NCBI RefSeq assembly: GCF_003610555.1
Contig: NZ_RAPQ01000008.1
Coordinates: 612,490 to 676,489 of the forward strand
Source of the DNA: Marinifilum flexuosum
Lineage (GTDB): Bacteria > Bacteroidota > Bacteroidia > Bacteroidales > Marinifilaceae
Direction: 5' to 3'
Length of the DNA stretch: 64,000 bases
Made by a program: the position numbers and the translations under genes
Shown here: piece by piece, positions 55,024-64,000 of the stretch
How positions within the stretch are numbered: position 1 is the first letter of the stretch
Layout of the letters: each line of letters opens with the position of its first letter
The notes under the pieces: model-generated
Databases searched by the model: none
Told to the model about the DNA's origin: nothing
Seen by the model: only the letters and a program-made list of their open reading frames with translations

Positions 55024-55530
55024 CTAATTAGTCTTGTAATCGTATTTTACAGTCGATAATTCTTCGTTTGCTTTAACGATTTTTTCTTTCAATCCTTCTT
55101 TGAATTCAATTACAGCTTCCTGAAGATTTTCGTCACCTACCGCAAGAATTTGTGCTGCAAGAATACCTGCATTCATTGCACCGTTGATTCCAACTGTTGC
55201 TACAGGAATTCCTGGAGGCATTTGCGCGATACTTAAAAGAGCATCCATTCCATCAAGTGATGCCTTAATTGGTACACCGATTACTGGAATTGAAGTCATA
55301 GCTGCAATTACACCTGGAAGGTGAGCCGCCATTCCTGCTCCGGCAATGATTGCCTGAATACCGTTTTCTTTTGCGTTTTTAGCAAATTTTTCAACTTGCT
55401 CAGGTGTTCTGTGTGCAGATAATGCATTGATTTCGAAAGGAATTTTGAAATCGTTAAGAACTTTTGCTGCTTTTTCCATAACTGGCAGGTCTGATGTGCT
55501 GCCCATTATAATGCTAACTTTTGCTTTCAT
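55024..55530 (-). CDS. purE: N5-carboxyaminoimidazole ribonucleotide mutase
   Basis: Rearranges N5-CAIR to CAIR in de novo purine synthesis. The start MKAKVSIIMGSTSD is chosen: a longer frame begins 96 bp upstream but lacks similarity. Landmarks are MGSTSDLPVM near residues 9-18, SAHRTPEQV near 42-50 and AGMAAHLPGVIAA near 70-82. The 168-residue length matches bacterial PurE class I. No purK partner is adjacent. It lies divergent from hpt, a purine-salvage gene. Confidence 0.97.
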   Translation of the reverse strand: MKAKVSIIMGSTSDLPVMEKAAKVLNDFKIPFEINALSAHRTPEQVEKFAKNAKENGIQAIIAGAGMAAHLPGVIAAMTSIPVIGVPIKASLDGMDALLSIAQMPPGIPVATVGINGAMNAGILAAQILAVGDENLQEAVIEFKEGLKEKIVKANEELSTVKYDYKTN

Positions 55531-55573
55531 TTGGTTTTTTCGTGGATTTAATAAATAAAATGACAAAAAATTG

Positions 55574-55581
55574 TACTTTTG
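55574..55581 (+). promoter_or_regulatory. Predicted -7 promoter element of hpt
   Basis: TACTTTTG followed by CAGC, perfect TAnnTTTG. Transcription from it would give a leader of about 235 nt containing the structured element at 55739-55805. Confidence 0.5.
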
Positions 55582-55738
55582 CAGCAAAATCAGGAATTGT
55601 TTTAATCCCAAAATGTGAACCTGCATCCGTCGCTAATTTTATAGCGTAAAAATGAAAAAAAAATATGTATGTTCCATGTGGAGTTGAAACATTTTTTATT
55701 TCCTGAAAAAAATAAGGATAAAATTACAATAACGATAG

Positions 55739-55805
55739 CTTAGGGCATTGCCTTAACCGCCCGATAACTCAGAAAAATTCTGACAGGGGAAGTCGGACAA
55801 CTAAG
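55739..55805 (+). promoter_or_regulatory. Candidate structured RNA (three-way junction) in the hpt leader
   Basis: CTTAG (55739-55743) pairs with CTAAG (55801-55805). Inside lie a short GGC/GCC hairpin (55744-55746 with 55750-55752) and a long arm: CCG-CCC (55757-55762) with GGG (55787-55789) and CGG (55794-55796), capped by TCAGAA/TTCTGA (55769-55774 with 55778-55783). A competing hairpin TTAGGGC/GCCTTAA (55740-55756) would break the closing stem. It is a GC-rich island ending 17 bp before the hpt ATG. No match to a riboswitch class I know. Confidence 0.5.
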
Positions 55806-55822
55806 ACAAATATTAAAGACTA

Positions 55823-56362
55823 ATGAAAACTGTAAAACTTCTTGATCGAGAATTTCGTGTATCAATTCCAGCAGAGGAAATTGACAAGGTAATTGCCCAA
55901 ATGGCTGAAACAATGAATAAAGAATTGGCAGGAAAAGATCCTTTGTTCATTTGTATTTTAAATGGTTCATTCATGTTTGCATCAGATTTGATGAAGCAAA
56001 TTACTGTTGAAAATGCACAAATCACTTTCATGCGTTTGTCATCTTACGAGGGAACAAGTACCACAGGTAAAGTGAAAAAATTAATGGGCTTTACTGAAGA
56101 CTTGAAAGATCGTACAGTTGTATTATTAGAAGATATTGTGGATACTGGAATTACAATCTCGAATACTTTAGAGCAGATCAAAGATTACGAAGCAAAAGAG
56201 GTGTTGGTAGCAACAATGTTGTTCAAGCCAAAAGCTTTAATCAGAGATGTGAAATTACACTATGTAGGAATGGAAATTCCAAATGATTTTATTGTTGGTA
56301 GAGGTTTGGATTATGATGGAATTGGAAGAAACCTACCAGATATCTACACTGTAATTGATTAA
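55823..56362 (+). CDS. hpt: Hypoxanthine phosphoribosyltransferase
   Basis: Salvages hypoxanthine (and often guanine) to IMP/GMP using PRPP. The PRPP loop is VVLLEDIVDTGITI near residues 94-107, preceded by an FMRLSSYEG flexible-loop segment. The 179-residue length is normal. It heads a plus-strand set hpt-adk-obgE-PAP2 with gaps of 3, 13 and 12 bp. The leader carries a GC-rich foldable element. Divergent purE makes this a purine synthesis/salvage locus. Confidence 0.97.
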   Translation: MKTVKLLDREFRVSIPAEEIDKVIAQMAETMNKELAGKDPLFICILNGSFMFASDLMKQITVENAQITFMRLSSYEGTSTTGKVKKLMGFTEDLKDRTVVLLEDIVDTGITISNTLEQIKDYEAKEVLVATMLFKPKALIRDVKLHYVGMEIPNDFIVGRGLDYDGIGRNLPDIYTVID

Positions 56363-56365
56363 ATA

Positions 56366-56971
56366 ATGTTGAATATTGTTTTGTTTGGACCTCCAGGTTC
56401 GGGAAAGGGGACGCAATCTAAATTAATACAAGATAGATTCGGTTTGATCCATCTTTCAACAGGAGATGTTTGCAGGGAGGAAATAAAGAAAGCTACACCG
56501 GAAGGGTTAGAAGCGAAAAGACTAATTGATGGGGGAAACTTTTTTCCAGATAAGTTGGCGTATCGCATTGTAGAGAAATTTATCGATTCGAATAACGAAG
56601 CGAGGGGTTTTGTGTATGATGGAATGCCTCGCCATGTTGGTCAGATTCCTGTTTTTGCAGATATGTTAGCCAAGAGAAACAGTATGGTTGATATTGTGGT
56701 TGAACTGAAGGTAGAAGAAGAGGAGTTGATTCAACGTTTGTTGAAAAGAGGAGAAACTTCGGGACGACCAGATGATAGCGGACGTGAAGTAATTGAAAAG
56801 CGTTTGCGAATTTATGATGATGTAACTGCGCCAATCGCAGAAGAATATAAAAAAGCAGGAGTTTACTTTTCTGTCGATGCAATGGGATCGATGGATGAAG
56901 TTTTAGACAGAATTTCGAAATTAATCGAAGAGAAATTGTCTATTAAGCCTGTACTTGCTAAGGTGCATTAG
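56366..56971 (+). CDS. adk: Adenylate kinase
   Basis: Equilibrates ATP + AMP with 2 ADP. P-loop GPPGSGKGTQ lies at 8-17. Then LSTGDVCREEI, the AMP-binding arginine region, YDGMPRHVGQ (where most relatives have DGFPRT) and a short LID segment RLLKRGETSGRPDDS. The 201-residue length is that of short-LID kinases. Three bases separate it from hpt. The YDGMPRH variant is unusual but leaves the arginine in place. Confidence 0.95.
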   Translation: MLNIVLFGPPGSGKGTQSKLIQDRFGLIHLSTGDVCREEIKKATPEGLEAKRLIDGGNFFPDKLAYRIVEKFIDSNNEARGFVYDGMPRHVGQIPVFADMLAKRNSMVDIVVELKVEEEELIQRLLKRGETSGRPDDSGREVIEKRLRIYDDVTAPIAEEYKKAGVYFSVDAMGSMDEVLDRISKLIEEKLSIKPVLAKVH

Positions 56972-56984
56972 AAAATAACAAACT

Positions 56985-57974
56985 ATGTCGGGATCTAATT
57001 TTGTTGATTACGTAAAGATTTTTTGTAGATCGGGAGCTGGAGGGAATGGTTCAACGCACCTTCATCGTGATAAGTTAACGATGAAAGGAGGTCCTGATGG
57101 TGGTGATGGTGGTCGTGGAGGTCACATCATTATTCGTGCAAATGCTCAGTTATGGACATTGATTCACCTGAAGTTTAGCCGTCACGTATTTGCTGGTGAT
57201 GGTGGATCGGGAAGCCAGAGTAGAAGTACTGGATTCGATGGTGAAGATAAGGTGATTGAAGTGCCTTTAGGAACTGTAGCGCGTGATGCTGAAACCGGAG
57301 AAGTTATTTTCGATGTTACCGAGGATGGAGAGGAAAAAGTTTTGGTAAAAGGTGGTCGTGGAGGTCTGGGAAACTGGCATTTTAGATCATCTACCAACCA
57401 AACGCCAAGATATGCACAAACAGGTGAGGAGAGAGTTGAGCGTTCGGTTATTTTAGAGCTGAAAGTTCTTGCTGATGTTGGTTTGGTTGGATTTCCTAGT
57501 GTTGGTAAATCAACTTTACTTTCTGTTGTATCTGCAGCTAAACCAAAAATAGCGGAATACCACTTTACAACCTTGGTTCCTAATCTTGGAATTGTTGCTT
57601 ATCGCGATGATCGTTCTTTTGTTATGGCCGATATTCCTGGAATTATTGAAGGAGCTCACGAAGGAAGAGGTTTGGGATTGCGCTTCTTACGTCATATCGA
57701 ACGAAATTCAGTGCTTTTGTTTATGGTAGCTGCGGATAGTGATGACATACATAAGGAATACAAAATTTTGCTGAATGAATTGAAACAGTTCAATCCTGAG
57801 TTGTTGGATAAGCAGAGATTGCTTGCCATCACCAAGTCCGATATGTTAGATGAGGAGTTGATGGATGAAATTAAGCAGGATTTGCCGGATGTTCCATGTG
57901 TTTTTATATCTTCGGTGGCTCAAAAGGGAATCATGGAGCTTAAAGACATGATTTGGAAAGCAATTAACGAATAA
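56985..57974 (+). CDS. obgE: Obg-family ribosome-assembly GTPase
   Basis: Essential GTPase of late 50S ribosome assembly and stress response. The glycine-rich Obg fold occupies residues 1-158 ([18 protein letters not shown], then [12 protein letters not shown]). The G domain follows with G1 GFPSVGKST near 167-175, G3 [14 protein letters not shown] and G4 TKSD near 285. The 329-residue length is the short bacterial form without a C-terminal extension. It sits after adk, as often in this phylum. Confidence 0.97.
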   Translation: MSGSNFVDYVKIFCRSGAGGNGSTHLHRDKLTMKGGPDGGDGGRGGHIIIRANAQLWTLIHLKFSRHVFAGDGGSGSQSRSTGFDGEDKVIEVPLGTVARDAETGEVIFDVTEDGEEKVLVKGGRGGLGNWHFRSSTNQTPRYAQTGEERVERSVILELKVLADVGLVGFPSVGKSTLLSVVSAAKPKIAEYHFTTLVPNLGIVAYRDDRSFVMADIPGIIEGAHEGRGLGLRFLRHIERNSVLLFMVAADSDDIHKEYKILLNELKQFNPELLDKQRLLAITKSDMLDEELMDEIKQDLPDVPCVFISSVAQKGIMELKDMIWKAINE

Positions 57975-57986
57975 AATATATAGTGA

Positions 57987-58679
57987 ATGGATACCTTAAT
58001 TCAATTGGATAAAGAGCTTTTTATGTGGTTTAATAGCCACAATACACCATTTTGGGATGTTGTAATGATGTTTTTTACCCGAAAAGAATTTTGGATTCCA
58101 TTGTACCTTTTGCTTTTGTATCAGATTTACAAAGTAAAAGGAAAAGAAGCCATTTATTGGATTTTAGGTGCATTTTTACTTATATTTTTGTGCGACCAGA
58201 TTTCTACTCAACTATTCAAAAATGTGTTTGAAAGATTTCGCCCAAGTCACGATCCTAGTTTGAAAGGAGTTGTAAATTTGGTTAGTGGTTATACAGGTGG
58301 TCGATATGGATTTGTATCCTCTCATGCAACAAATTCATTCGGTTTTGCACTCTTTACATCTCTACTATTTAGAAATAAATTATACACATTCTTCATATTT
58401 TCTTGGTCTTTATTGGTAGTTTATACCCGTGTTTATCTGGGAGTTCATTTTCCGGGTGATATCATTGGAGGAATGATTTTAGGATTGATCATTGGATACG
58501 GCGTTTATCGATTAATCAAATGGTTTTCCAACTCACGCAAAGGACCAATAACTCGAGGAAGACGAAACATTCAATCTCTTTCTTATTCTGCAGCCTGGTT
58601 GCTTTTAGGAGTTGCTTCTTTCGAAATCATTACCATTTGCTTGGTGGTAAGAAAACTGTTGAAATACGGCTTGTTTTAG
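57987..58679 (+). CDS. PAP2-family membrane phosphatase
   Basis: A 230-residue inner-membrane protein with about five or six helices. The three-part acid-phosphatase signature is present: KNVFERFRPSHD near 85-96 (K-x6-R-P form), GRYGFVSSHATNSFG near 112-126 (PSGH-like, here SSHA) and RVYLGVHFPGDIIGG near 151-165 with the catalytic His. Relatives dephosphorylate phosphatidate, phosphatidylglycerol phosphate or undecaprenyl pyrophosphate. The substrate here is unassigned. It ends the hpt-adk-obgE run. Confidence 0.88.
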   Translation: MDTLIQLDKELFMWFNSHNTPFWDVVMMFFTRKEFWIPLYLLLLYQIYKVKGKEAIYWILGAFLLIFLCDQISTQLFKNVFERFRPSHDPSLKGVVNLVSGYTGGRYGFVSSHATNSFGFALFTSLLFRNKLYTFFIFSWSLLVVYTRVYLGVHFPGDIIGGMILGLIIGYGVYRLIKWFSNSRKGPITRGRRNIQSLSYSAAWLLLGVASFEIITICLVVRKLLKYGLF

Positions 58680-58711
58680 AAATCGGTTAAATTTATCGAC
58701 TGTCAAAAGGA

Positions 58712-59340
58712 GTAGCAAACTCCGGTTTGTAGGAAATTACTCTTGAAATTTGCTCAGAAACTCCGATCAGTCTATTCTCACTCTAGAGGAGAAGTTAGAA
58801 ATCCGGAGTAGCGAAATTTGCCTTGTAAATTGGATTGAGAAAGCCAGATTTGTAAAATTCCAGTGTGAAATCCTTTCAGAAACTCAGATTAATCCATTTT
58901 CATTGTAAAAAAGGAGTAAAATAAGCTGGAGAAATACAATTTACATTGAAAATAGGAGTGGGAAATATAGATTTCTAAAATTTAACCTGAAAATTCTATC
59001 AGAAACTCAGATTTTTCCTTTTTCACTCTAAAAAAGAGTGAGAAATCCAGATAAATGAAAATAAAATTGAAAAATGGAAGTAAGAAATCGAGATTTTAGA
59101 AATTTCAATATAAAACGCTTTCAGAAGAACAGTTTACTTGTGTTTTAAAGGGAAAAAGCTTTGCGAAACTTAGTTTTATAGAAAATACCATTGAAAATCG
59201 ACTCAGAAATTCAGATTTGGAAAAAAACAAGCAAAATTACATCCAGAAATATGACGGACTCTAATGTTCCATTTAAGAACTCTTGGAAACTCATATTTTT
59301 GAAAAAACGGAATGTAATTTCATTCCAATGAAATGGTGGT
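58712..59340. repeat. Degenerate 41-bp tandem array with 123-bp higher-order period
   Basis: A GAAA(C/T)TCCGATTT-like core recurs at about 58717, 58758, 58799, 58840, 58880, 58920, 58963, 59003, 59043, 59085, 59126 and 59166, then less evenly at 59247, 59287 and 59331. Spacings are almost always 40-43 bp. Every third unit is most alike: TCAGAAACTC blocks begin at 58754, 58876 and 58999, with a weaker one at 59122. All six frames contain stops. The array fills much of the 1,056-bp gap between the PAP2 gene and parE. Confidence 0.85.
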
Positions 59341-59709
59341 AAGCTGATAGAATTTTATTCTCAGGGTATTTCTTCAGGCATAAAAAAAACATGGAAATGA
59401 AACATGAAAAATGAGGACCAAGCAGATCATTTTTACTTTTTTATTATCCATTCATAGTCATGCTTCGATAGCTTGATTTAATGTCGATTTAGGTTTTAAA
59501 TTTTGTATTTCTCATGATTATGGTTAAGTTTAAGTGTTGAAATTTATTAAATTTAGAGCTTGTGTTAATTTGGAATGAATTTGATTTTTAATTCATTTAA
59601 ATTGATTTTTAGAGAAATAAGTTTTCACTATTGTTTTCTGAACGTATGATTCCTCTTGTCTTTTAACAGGCTGTTGATAAACTACTTTCTTAGGAATCGT
59701 TCTTTTAGC
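59341..59709. other. AT-rich upstream region of parE, no gene seen
   Basis: Between the repeat array and the parE promoter I see runs of A and T but no open frame, clear hairpin or further 41-bp units. Confidence 0.45.
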
Positions 59710-59717
59710 TATATTTG
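59710..59717 (+). promoter_or_regulatory. Predicted -7 promoter element of parE
   Basis: TATATTTG, perfect TAnnTTTG, 18 bp before the ATG. Confidence 0.55.
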
Positions 59718-59735
59718 TAAAAACGCGAAATTTTC

Positions 59736-61568
59736 ATGACTGCAAAATATTCTGAAGACTCAATACGTACACTCGACTGGAAAGAACACATCCGTAAACG
59801 TCCCGGGATGTATATCGGGAAATTAGGTGATGGATCTTCCCACGACGATGGTATCTACATTTTATTAAAAGAAGTAATTGATAACTCCATTGACGAATTT
59901 GCAATGGGTATTGGTAAGTCGATAGAAGTTACCATTACCGATCGTATCGTTACTGTTCGAGATTATGGACGTGGAATTCCATTAGGAAAGGTTATCGATG
60001 TTACATCTAAAATGAATACTGGGGCCAAATACGATTCAAAAGCTTTTAAAAAGTCTGTAGGATTAAATGGTGTAGGTATTAAGGCTGTGAATGCCTTGTC
60101 TGATGAATTTATTATTGAGTCCTTTCGCGAAGGAGAAGTTAAGAAAGCTCAATTTTCGAGGGGTGTACTTATAAAGGAAGAAGAAGTACAGCCAAGCGAA
60201 GAAAAGAATGGTGTTAAAATCACTTTTCATCCCGATGAGGAGATGTTTCCGAATTATAGATATATTTCGGAATACATCGAAACCATGCTGAAGAATTACG
60301 TGTATTTGAATGCAGGTCTTTCGATATACTTTAACGGAGAAAGATTCCTTTCAAGAAATGGTTTATTGGATCTTCTGACTGAGAATATGAATTCAGAAGG
60401 TTTGTACAACATTGTACACATGAAAGGTGATGATATTGAAATCGCACTTACTCATGGTCGTCAGTATGGCGAAGAGTATTACTCTTTCGTAAACGGACAG
60501 CATACAACCCAGGGAGGAACGCATCTTGCAGCATTTCGTGAAGCCGTAGTAAAAACGATTCGCGATTTTTACAAGAAAGATTTCGATACTTCGGATATTA
60601 GAACTTCAATTATTGCTGCAATTAGTATCAAAGTTGAAGAGCCTGTATTTGAATCGCAAACCAAAACCAAATTAGGTTCTAAAGATATTGGTCCAAATGG
60701 ACCATCGGTTCGTAATTTCATTATGGATTTTGTGACTTCTAACTTGGATAACTATTTGCACAAAAATCCAGAGGTTGCAGATATCTTGCATAAAAAGATC
60801 CTTGAAAATGAGAAAGAGCGAAAAGCCATTTCAGGAATCAAGAAAATTGCAAAGGAAAGAGCTAAAAAGGCCAACCTTCACAATAGAAAATTGCGCGATT
60901 GCAGGGTTCACTTTAACTCTAAGCATGAATCAAAATCGGAAACTTCTATTTTTATCACCGAGGGTGATTCGGCAAGTGGATCGATTACAAAATCAAGAAA
61001 TGTAAACATGCAAGCTGTATTTAGCTTGAAGGGGAAGCCATTAAATACATATGGATTAACCAAGAAGATTGTTTACGAAAATGAAGAATTTAATTTGCTG
61101 CAAGCAGCCTTAAATATTGAAGATGGTATGGAAGGATTGCGTTACAACAACGTAATTATTGCAACGGATGCCGATGTGGATGGTATGCACATCAGATTGT
61201 TGTTGATTACCTTCTTCCTTCAATTCTTTCCGGATTTGGTAAGAGGAGGACATCTTTACATTTTACAAACGCCTTTGTTTAGAGTAAGAAACAAGAAAAA
61301 AACTTATTATTGTTACTCTGATGAAGAAAGAGAAAAGGCAATTAAACGTTTGGGTGCAAAGCCCGAAATTACACGATTTAAGGGATTAGGTGAAATTTCG
61401 CCGGACGAATTCAAAAACTTTATTGGAAAAGACATAAGACTAGATCCTGTTGTGATGAAAAAAGATGATTCTGTTTCCGATATGTTAGAATTCTATATGG
61501 GAAAAAATACTCCTAAAAGACAGGAATTTATCATCGAGAATTTATATGTTGAGAAAGACGAATTGTAA
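59736..61568 (+). CDS. parE: DNA topoisomerase IV subunit B
   Basis: ATPase subunit of a type IIA topoisomerase that decatenates chromosomes. The GHKL ATP site shows [10 protein letters not shown] near 46-55 and [14 protein letters not shown] near 107-120. The TOPRIM domain shows [11 protein letters not shown] near 406-416 and the [12 protein letters not shown] metal site. At 610 residues it lacks the large GyrB insert. Pairing with a following parC-type gene 61 bp later supports topoisomerase IV rather than gyrase. It has its own TATATTTG element after a long repeat-bearing gap. Confidence 0.94.
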   Translation: MTAKYSEDSIRTLDWKEHIRKRPGMYIGKLGDGSSHDDGIYILLKEVIDNSIDEFAMGIGKSIEVTITDRIVTVRDYGRGIPLGKVIDVTSKMNTGAKYDSKAFKKSVGLNGVGIKAVNALSDEFIIESFREGEVKKAQFSRGVLIKEEEVQPSEEKNGVKITFHPDEEMFPNYRYISEYIETMLKNYVYLNAGLSIYFNGERFLSRNGLLDLLTENMNSEGLYNIVHMKGDDIEIALTHGRQYGEEYYSFVNGQHTTQGGTHLAAFREAVVKTIRDFYKKDFDTSDIRTSIIAAISIKVEEPVFESQTKTKLGSKDIGPNGPSVRNFIMDFVTSNLDNYLHKNPEVADILHKKILENEKERKAISGIKKIAKERAKKANLHNRKLRDCRVHFNSKHESKSETSIFITEGDSASGSITKSRNVNMQAVFSLKGKPLNTYGLTKKIVYENEEFNLLQAALNIEDGMEGLRYNNVIIATDADVDGMHIRLLLITFFLQFFPDLVRGGHLYILQTPLFRVRNKKKTYYCYSDEEREKAIKRLGAKPEITRFKGLGEISPDEFKNFIGKDIRLDPVVMKKDDSVSDMLEFYMGKNTPKRQEFIIENLYVEKDEL

Positions 61569-61629
61569 TCGTTGATATCCCCAAATCAGCAAATCGAATA
61601 ACTTAAACCATTAAACCCAAAAAATCTCT

Positions 61630-64000
61630 ATGAGTAGCGAAGAGAGACAAGATATGGAGAATCCGGAGGAGTTGGACAACGAGTTGAATGGCAAACAATC
61701 GGAAGCCATGAGAAATGTTACCTACTTAAAGGGTATGTATCAGGATTGGTTTCTTGATTATGCATCATATGTAATCCTGGAACGTGCAGTACCTTATGTG
61801 AATGATGGATTAAAACCGGTTCAGCGTAGGATTTTGCACGCCATGAAACAATTGGACGATGGTCGTTATAATAAGGTAGCGAACATTATTGGTAATACCA
61901 TGCAGTATCACCCTCACGGCGATGCCTCAATTGGTGATGCATTGGTTCAGTTGGGACAAAAAGATTTGTTGATCGATACTCAGGGAAACTGGGGAAATAT
62001 ACTTACTGGTGACTCTTCGGCAGCTCCTCGTTATATTGAGGCTCGCCTATCAAAGTTTGCATTAGAGGTTTTATTCAATCCTAAAACCACGAACTGGAAA
62101 CTTTCCTACGATGGTAGAAACAAGGAGCCAATTACGCTTCCTGTTAAATTTCCATTATTGCTGGCTCAAGGAGTAGAAGGGATCGCTGTTGGTTTGGCTT
62201 CAAAAATACTACCTCACAACTTTAATGAATTAATTCAGGCTTGTATTGCTTATCTTAAGGAGGAGGAATTTGAGCTTTATCCTGATTTTCCAACTGCTGG
62301 AATGATTGAGGTGAGTCGTTACAACGATGGCTTAAGAGGTGGTGCGGTTAAGGTTCGTGCCAGAATAGAGAAGGTTGATAACAAGACATTAAAGATATCT
62401 GAGATTCCTTATGGTAAGACAACTACCAGTCTTATTGATTCAATCATTAAAGCCAATGATAAGGGAAAAATCAAGATTAAGAAGATTGATGATAATACAG
62501 CTGCCGATGTTGAAATTTTAATTCACCTGGCAAATGGTATTTCTTCAGATAAAACCATTGATGCACTGTATGCATTTACCGATTGTGAAACATCAATTTC
62601 TCCAAATGCATGTATTATTGAAGATGATACACCAAAATTTATTGGAGTATCGGAAATTCTTAAGCGATCAGCCGACAATACCGTTGCTCTGCTGAAATTA
62701 GAGCTTGAAATACGTAAACGTGAGCTTGAGGAAGCATGGCATTATGCATCATTGGAAAGAATCTTTATTGAAAATAGAATCTATCGCGATATTGAGGAAT
62801 GTGAAACATGGGAATCGGTACTTGAAACCATTGATGAAGGATTAAAGCCCCATACACAGCATTTAATGCGTGCTGTTACTCAGGATGATATCGTTCGCTT
62901 AACAGAGATTAAGATTAAAAGAATTTCTAAGTTTGATATCGATAAGGCAAAAGATTTCATTCAGTCTATCGAGGATGAGATCGAAGAAATTAAGGTTCAC
63001 ATTGCTAATATTATTCCTTTTACAATTCGTTATTTCCAGGCAATTAAAAAGAAATACGGAAAAGGAAAAGAGAGAAAAACAGAAATCAGAAGCTTCGAGA
63101 ATATTGTTGCAACTAAGGTTGTTGTTGCAAATCAAAAACTATACATCAATCGCGAAGATGGTTTCATGGGAACCGGCTTGAAGAAAGATGAATATGTATG
63201 TGAATGCTCGGATATTGATGATATTATTGTTTTTAGAAAAGATGGTACCTATTTCGTGACCAAAGTTTCTGAAAAATCATTTATAGGTAAAAATATTCTT
63301 CACCTTACAGTCTTCCGTAAAAACGATAAAAGAACCATTTACAATGTAGCTTATCGTGACGGACGTGGTGGAATTTGCTATGTAAAACGTTTCTCGGTAA
63401 CAAGTATTACTCGTGACAAAGAGTATGATTTAACCAAAGGAACAGCAGGTTCAAGAATTCTTTATTTCACAGCCAATCCAAATGGAGAAGCAGAAATTAT
63501 TAGAGTAGTTCTTAAGCCGAAACCAAGATTAAAGAAATTAAACTTTGAGTTTGATTTTGCTGAATTGGCTGTTAAAGGGCGTGCATCAATGGGAAATATT
63601 CTTTCCAGAAATGATGTGCACAAGATTAGCTTGAAACATGAAGGAGTTTCAACCCTGGGAGGTCGTAAAATTTGGTTCGATCCGGATGTTTTGCGTCTGA
63701 ATACCGATCAGCGAGGAGATTTCTTGGGAGAATTTATGGGAGATGATAGAATTCTTGTGGTTAGCAGACCATCTACTTTCCATTTTACCAGCTTCGATTT
63801 AAGCAATCATTATTCGGATAAGATCAGTATTATTGAAAAATTTGATGCGGAGAAAGTATGGTCTGCTGTATTCTACGATGCAGATCAGGAATATTGGTAT
63901 TTGAAGAGATTTACCATGGAAGGAAATGGTAAACCAACCGGTTTTGTGGGTGATAATCCAGAGAACAAATTATTGATTCTTACTGATGAAAAACATCCGA
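61630..64000 (+). CDS. parC: DNA topoisomerase IV subunit A (5' part, runs off window)
   Basis: Cleaves and rejoins DNA together with ParE. About 790 codons are present and the 3' end is missing. The winged-helix cleavage domain has the active-site Tyr135 in SSAAPRYIEARL and the upstream YHPHGDASIGDAL motif near 93-105. A coiled-coil gate (about 340-470) and the start of the beta-propeller DNA-wrapping domain follow (VFRKDGTYFV, then later repeats). The acidic N-terminal tail (residues 1-28) is extra. It lies 61 bp after parE and is probably co-transcribed. Confidence 0.95.
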   Translation, partial: MSSEERQDMENPEELDNELNGKQSEAMRNVTYLKGMYQDWFLDYASYVILERAVPYVNDGLKPVQRRILHAMKQLDDGRYNKVANIIGNTMQYHPHGDASIGDALVQLGQKDLLIDTQGNWGNILTGDSSAAPRYIEARLSKFALEVLFNPKTTNWKLSYDGRNKEPITLPVKFPLLLAQGVEGIAVGLASKILPHNFNELIQACIAYLKEEEFELYPDFPTAGMIEVSRYNDGLRGGAVKVRARIEKVDNKTLKISEIPYGKTTTSLIDSIIKANDKGKIKIKKIDDNTAADVEILIHLANGISSDKTIDALYAFTDCETSISPNACIIEDDTPKFIGVSEILKRSADNTVALLKLELEIRKRELEEAWHYASLERIFIENRIYRDIEECETWESVLETIDEGLKPHTQHLMRAVTQDDIVRLTEIKIKRISKFDIDKAKDFIQSIEDEIEEIKVHIANIIPFTIRYFQAIKKKYGKGKERKTEIRSFENIVATKVVVANQKLYINREDGFMGTGLKKDEYVCECSDIDDIIVFRKDGTYFVTKVSEKSFIGKNILHLTVFRKNDKRTIYNVAYRDGRGGICYVKRFSVTSITRDKEYDLTKGTAGSRILYFTANPNGEAEIIRVVLKPKPRLKKLNFEFDFAELAVKGRASMGNILSRNDVHKISLKHEGVSTLGGRKIWFDPDVLRLNTDQRGDFLGEFMGDDRILVVSRPSTFHFTSFDLSNHYSDKISIIEKFDAEKVWSAVFYDADQEYWYLKRFTMEGNGKPTGFVGDNPENKLLILTDEKHP

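Noticed and set aside
55739-55805. ZTP (pfl) riboswitch
   Set aside because: The CCGCCCGAT segment recalls the conserved CCGCCTGGGC of that class, but the rest of the conserved core is not found.
58680-59735. Missed protein gene or pseudogene in the long gap before parE
   Set aside because: Stops occur in every frame on both strands within each 123-bp repeat copy that I checked. No family motif is visible.
62899-63181. Short frames on both strands inside parC
   Set aside because: They lie within the open parC frame, whose translation matches topoisomerase IV subunit A throughout.
1-64000. Phage defence island or toxin-antitoxin system
   Set aside because: No nuclease, restriction, retron, CBASS or toxin family was recognised. 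The few unknown genes are exported or lipoproteins.

Overview
The window is one contiguous piece of a bacterial chromosome of low GC content, best explained as Bacteroidota, probably order Marinilabiliales (the family is a guess). Evidence: genes read mainly from TAnnTTTG promoter elements rather than sigma70-type boxes; few Shine-Dalgarno sites; Bacteroidota-typical families (DUF5686 outer-membrane protein with a carboxypeptidase-like domain, PorV-like protein, HhH-domain outer-membrane barrel, DUF5020, Bvu_2165/DUF4469-like protein); and the gene order tig-clpP-clpX. Nearly everything is chromosomal core. I saw no phage, insertion sequence, CRISPR array or rRNA.

Layout. 1-1716: end of thyA, folA and a lipoprotein. 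1820-5479: clpX, clpP, tig and a tRNA-Leu on the minus strand. 5620-10842: lptB, a DUF5686 outer-membrane protein, tatC and kdsD (minus), divergent from recQ (11078). 13305-15549: a GNAT-like protein and a YbhN-type membrane protein. 15725-25488: rsmA, mgtE, purH, then the cell-shape cluster mreB-mreC-mreD-mrdA-rodA, with an AcpH-like gene overlapping the rodA end. 26305-31677: a cyclic 2,3-diphosphoglycerate synthase-like GTPase, a hybrid histidine kinase, an EamA exporter and a small membrane protein. 31709-41225: pgi, gpsA, lysS (minus); lipA-lipB, recJ and a uracil/xanthine permease (plus).

41.3-46.8 kb is the only accessory-looking part. It holds a TonB-C protein between two copies of one terminator, two exported proteins (one with an HExxH site), a DUF4469-type protein, a 23-bp palindromic tandem repeat and another lipoprotein. 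From 47 kb the core resumes: purine permease with DUF5020 channel, HAD hydrolase with YbaK deacylase, RluA synthase, thioesterase, two outer-membrane proteins, purE, then hpt-adk-obgE-PAP2, and topoisomerase IV (parE, parC; parC runs off the end).

Nucleotide metabolism recurs: thyA, folA, purH, purE, hpt, adk and two base permeases. Envelope assembly is the other theme: lptB, kdsD, tatC, mre/rod and several outer-membrane proteins.

The most unusual material is non-coding: a decayed 41-bp tandem array with a 123-bp higher-order period before parE; a GC-rich three-way-junction RNA candidate just before hpt; a nested hairpin at the predicted 5' end of the histidine kinase transcript; the 23-bp palindromic repeat; and the duplicated terminator.
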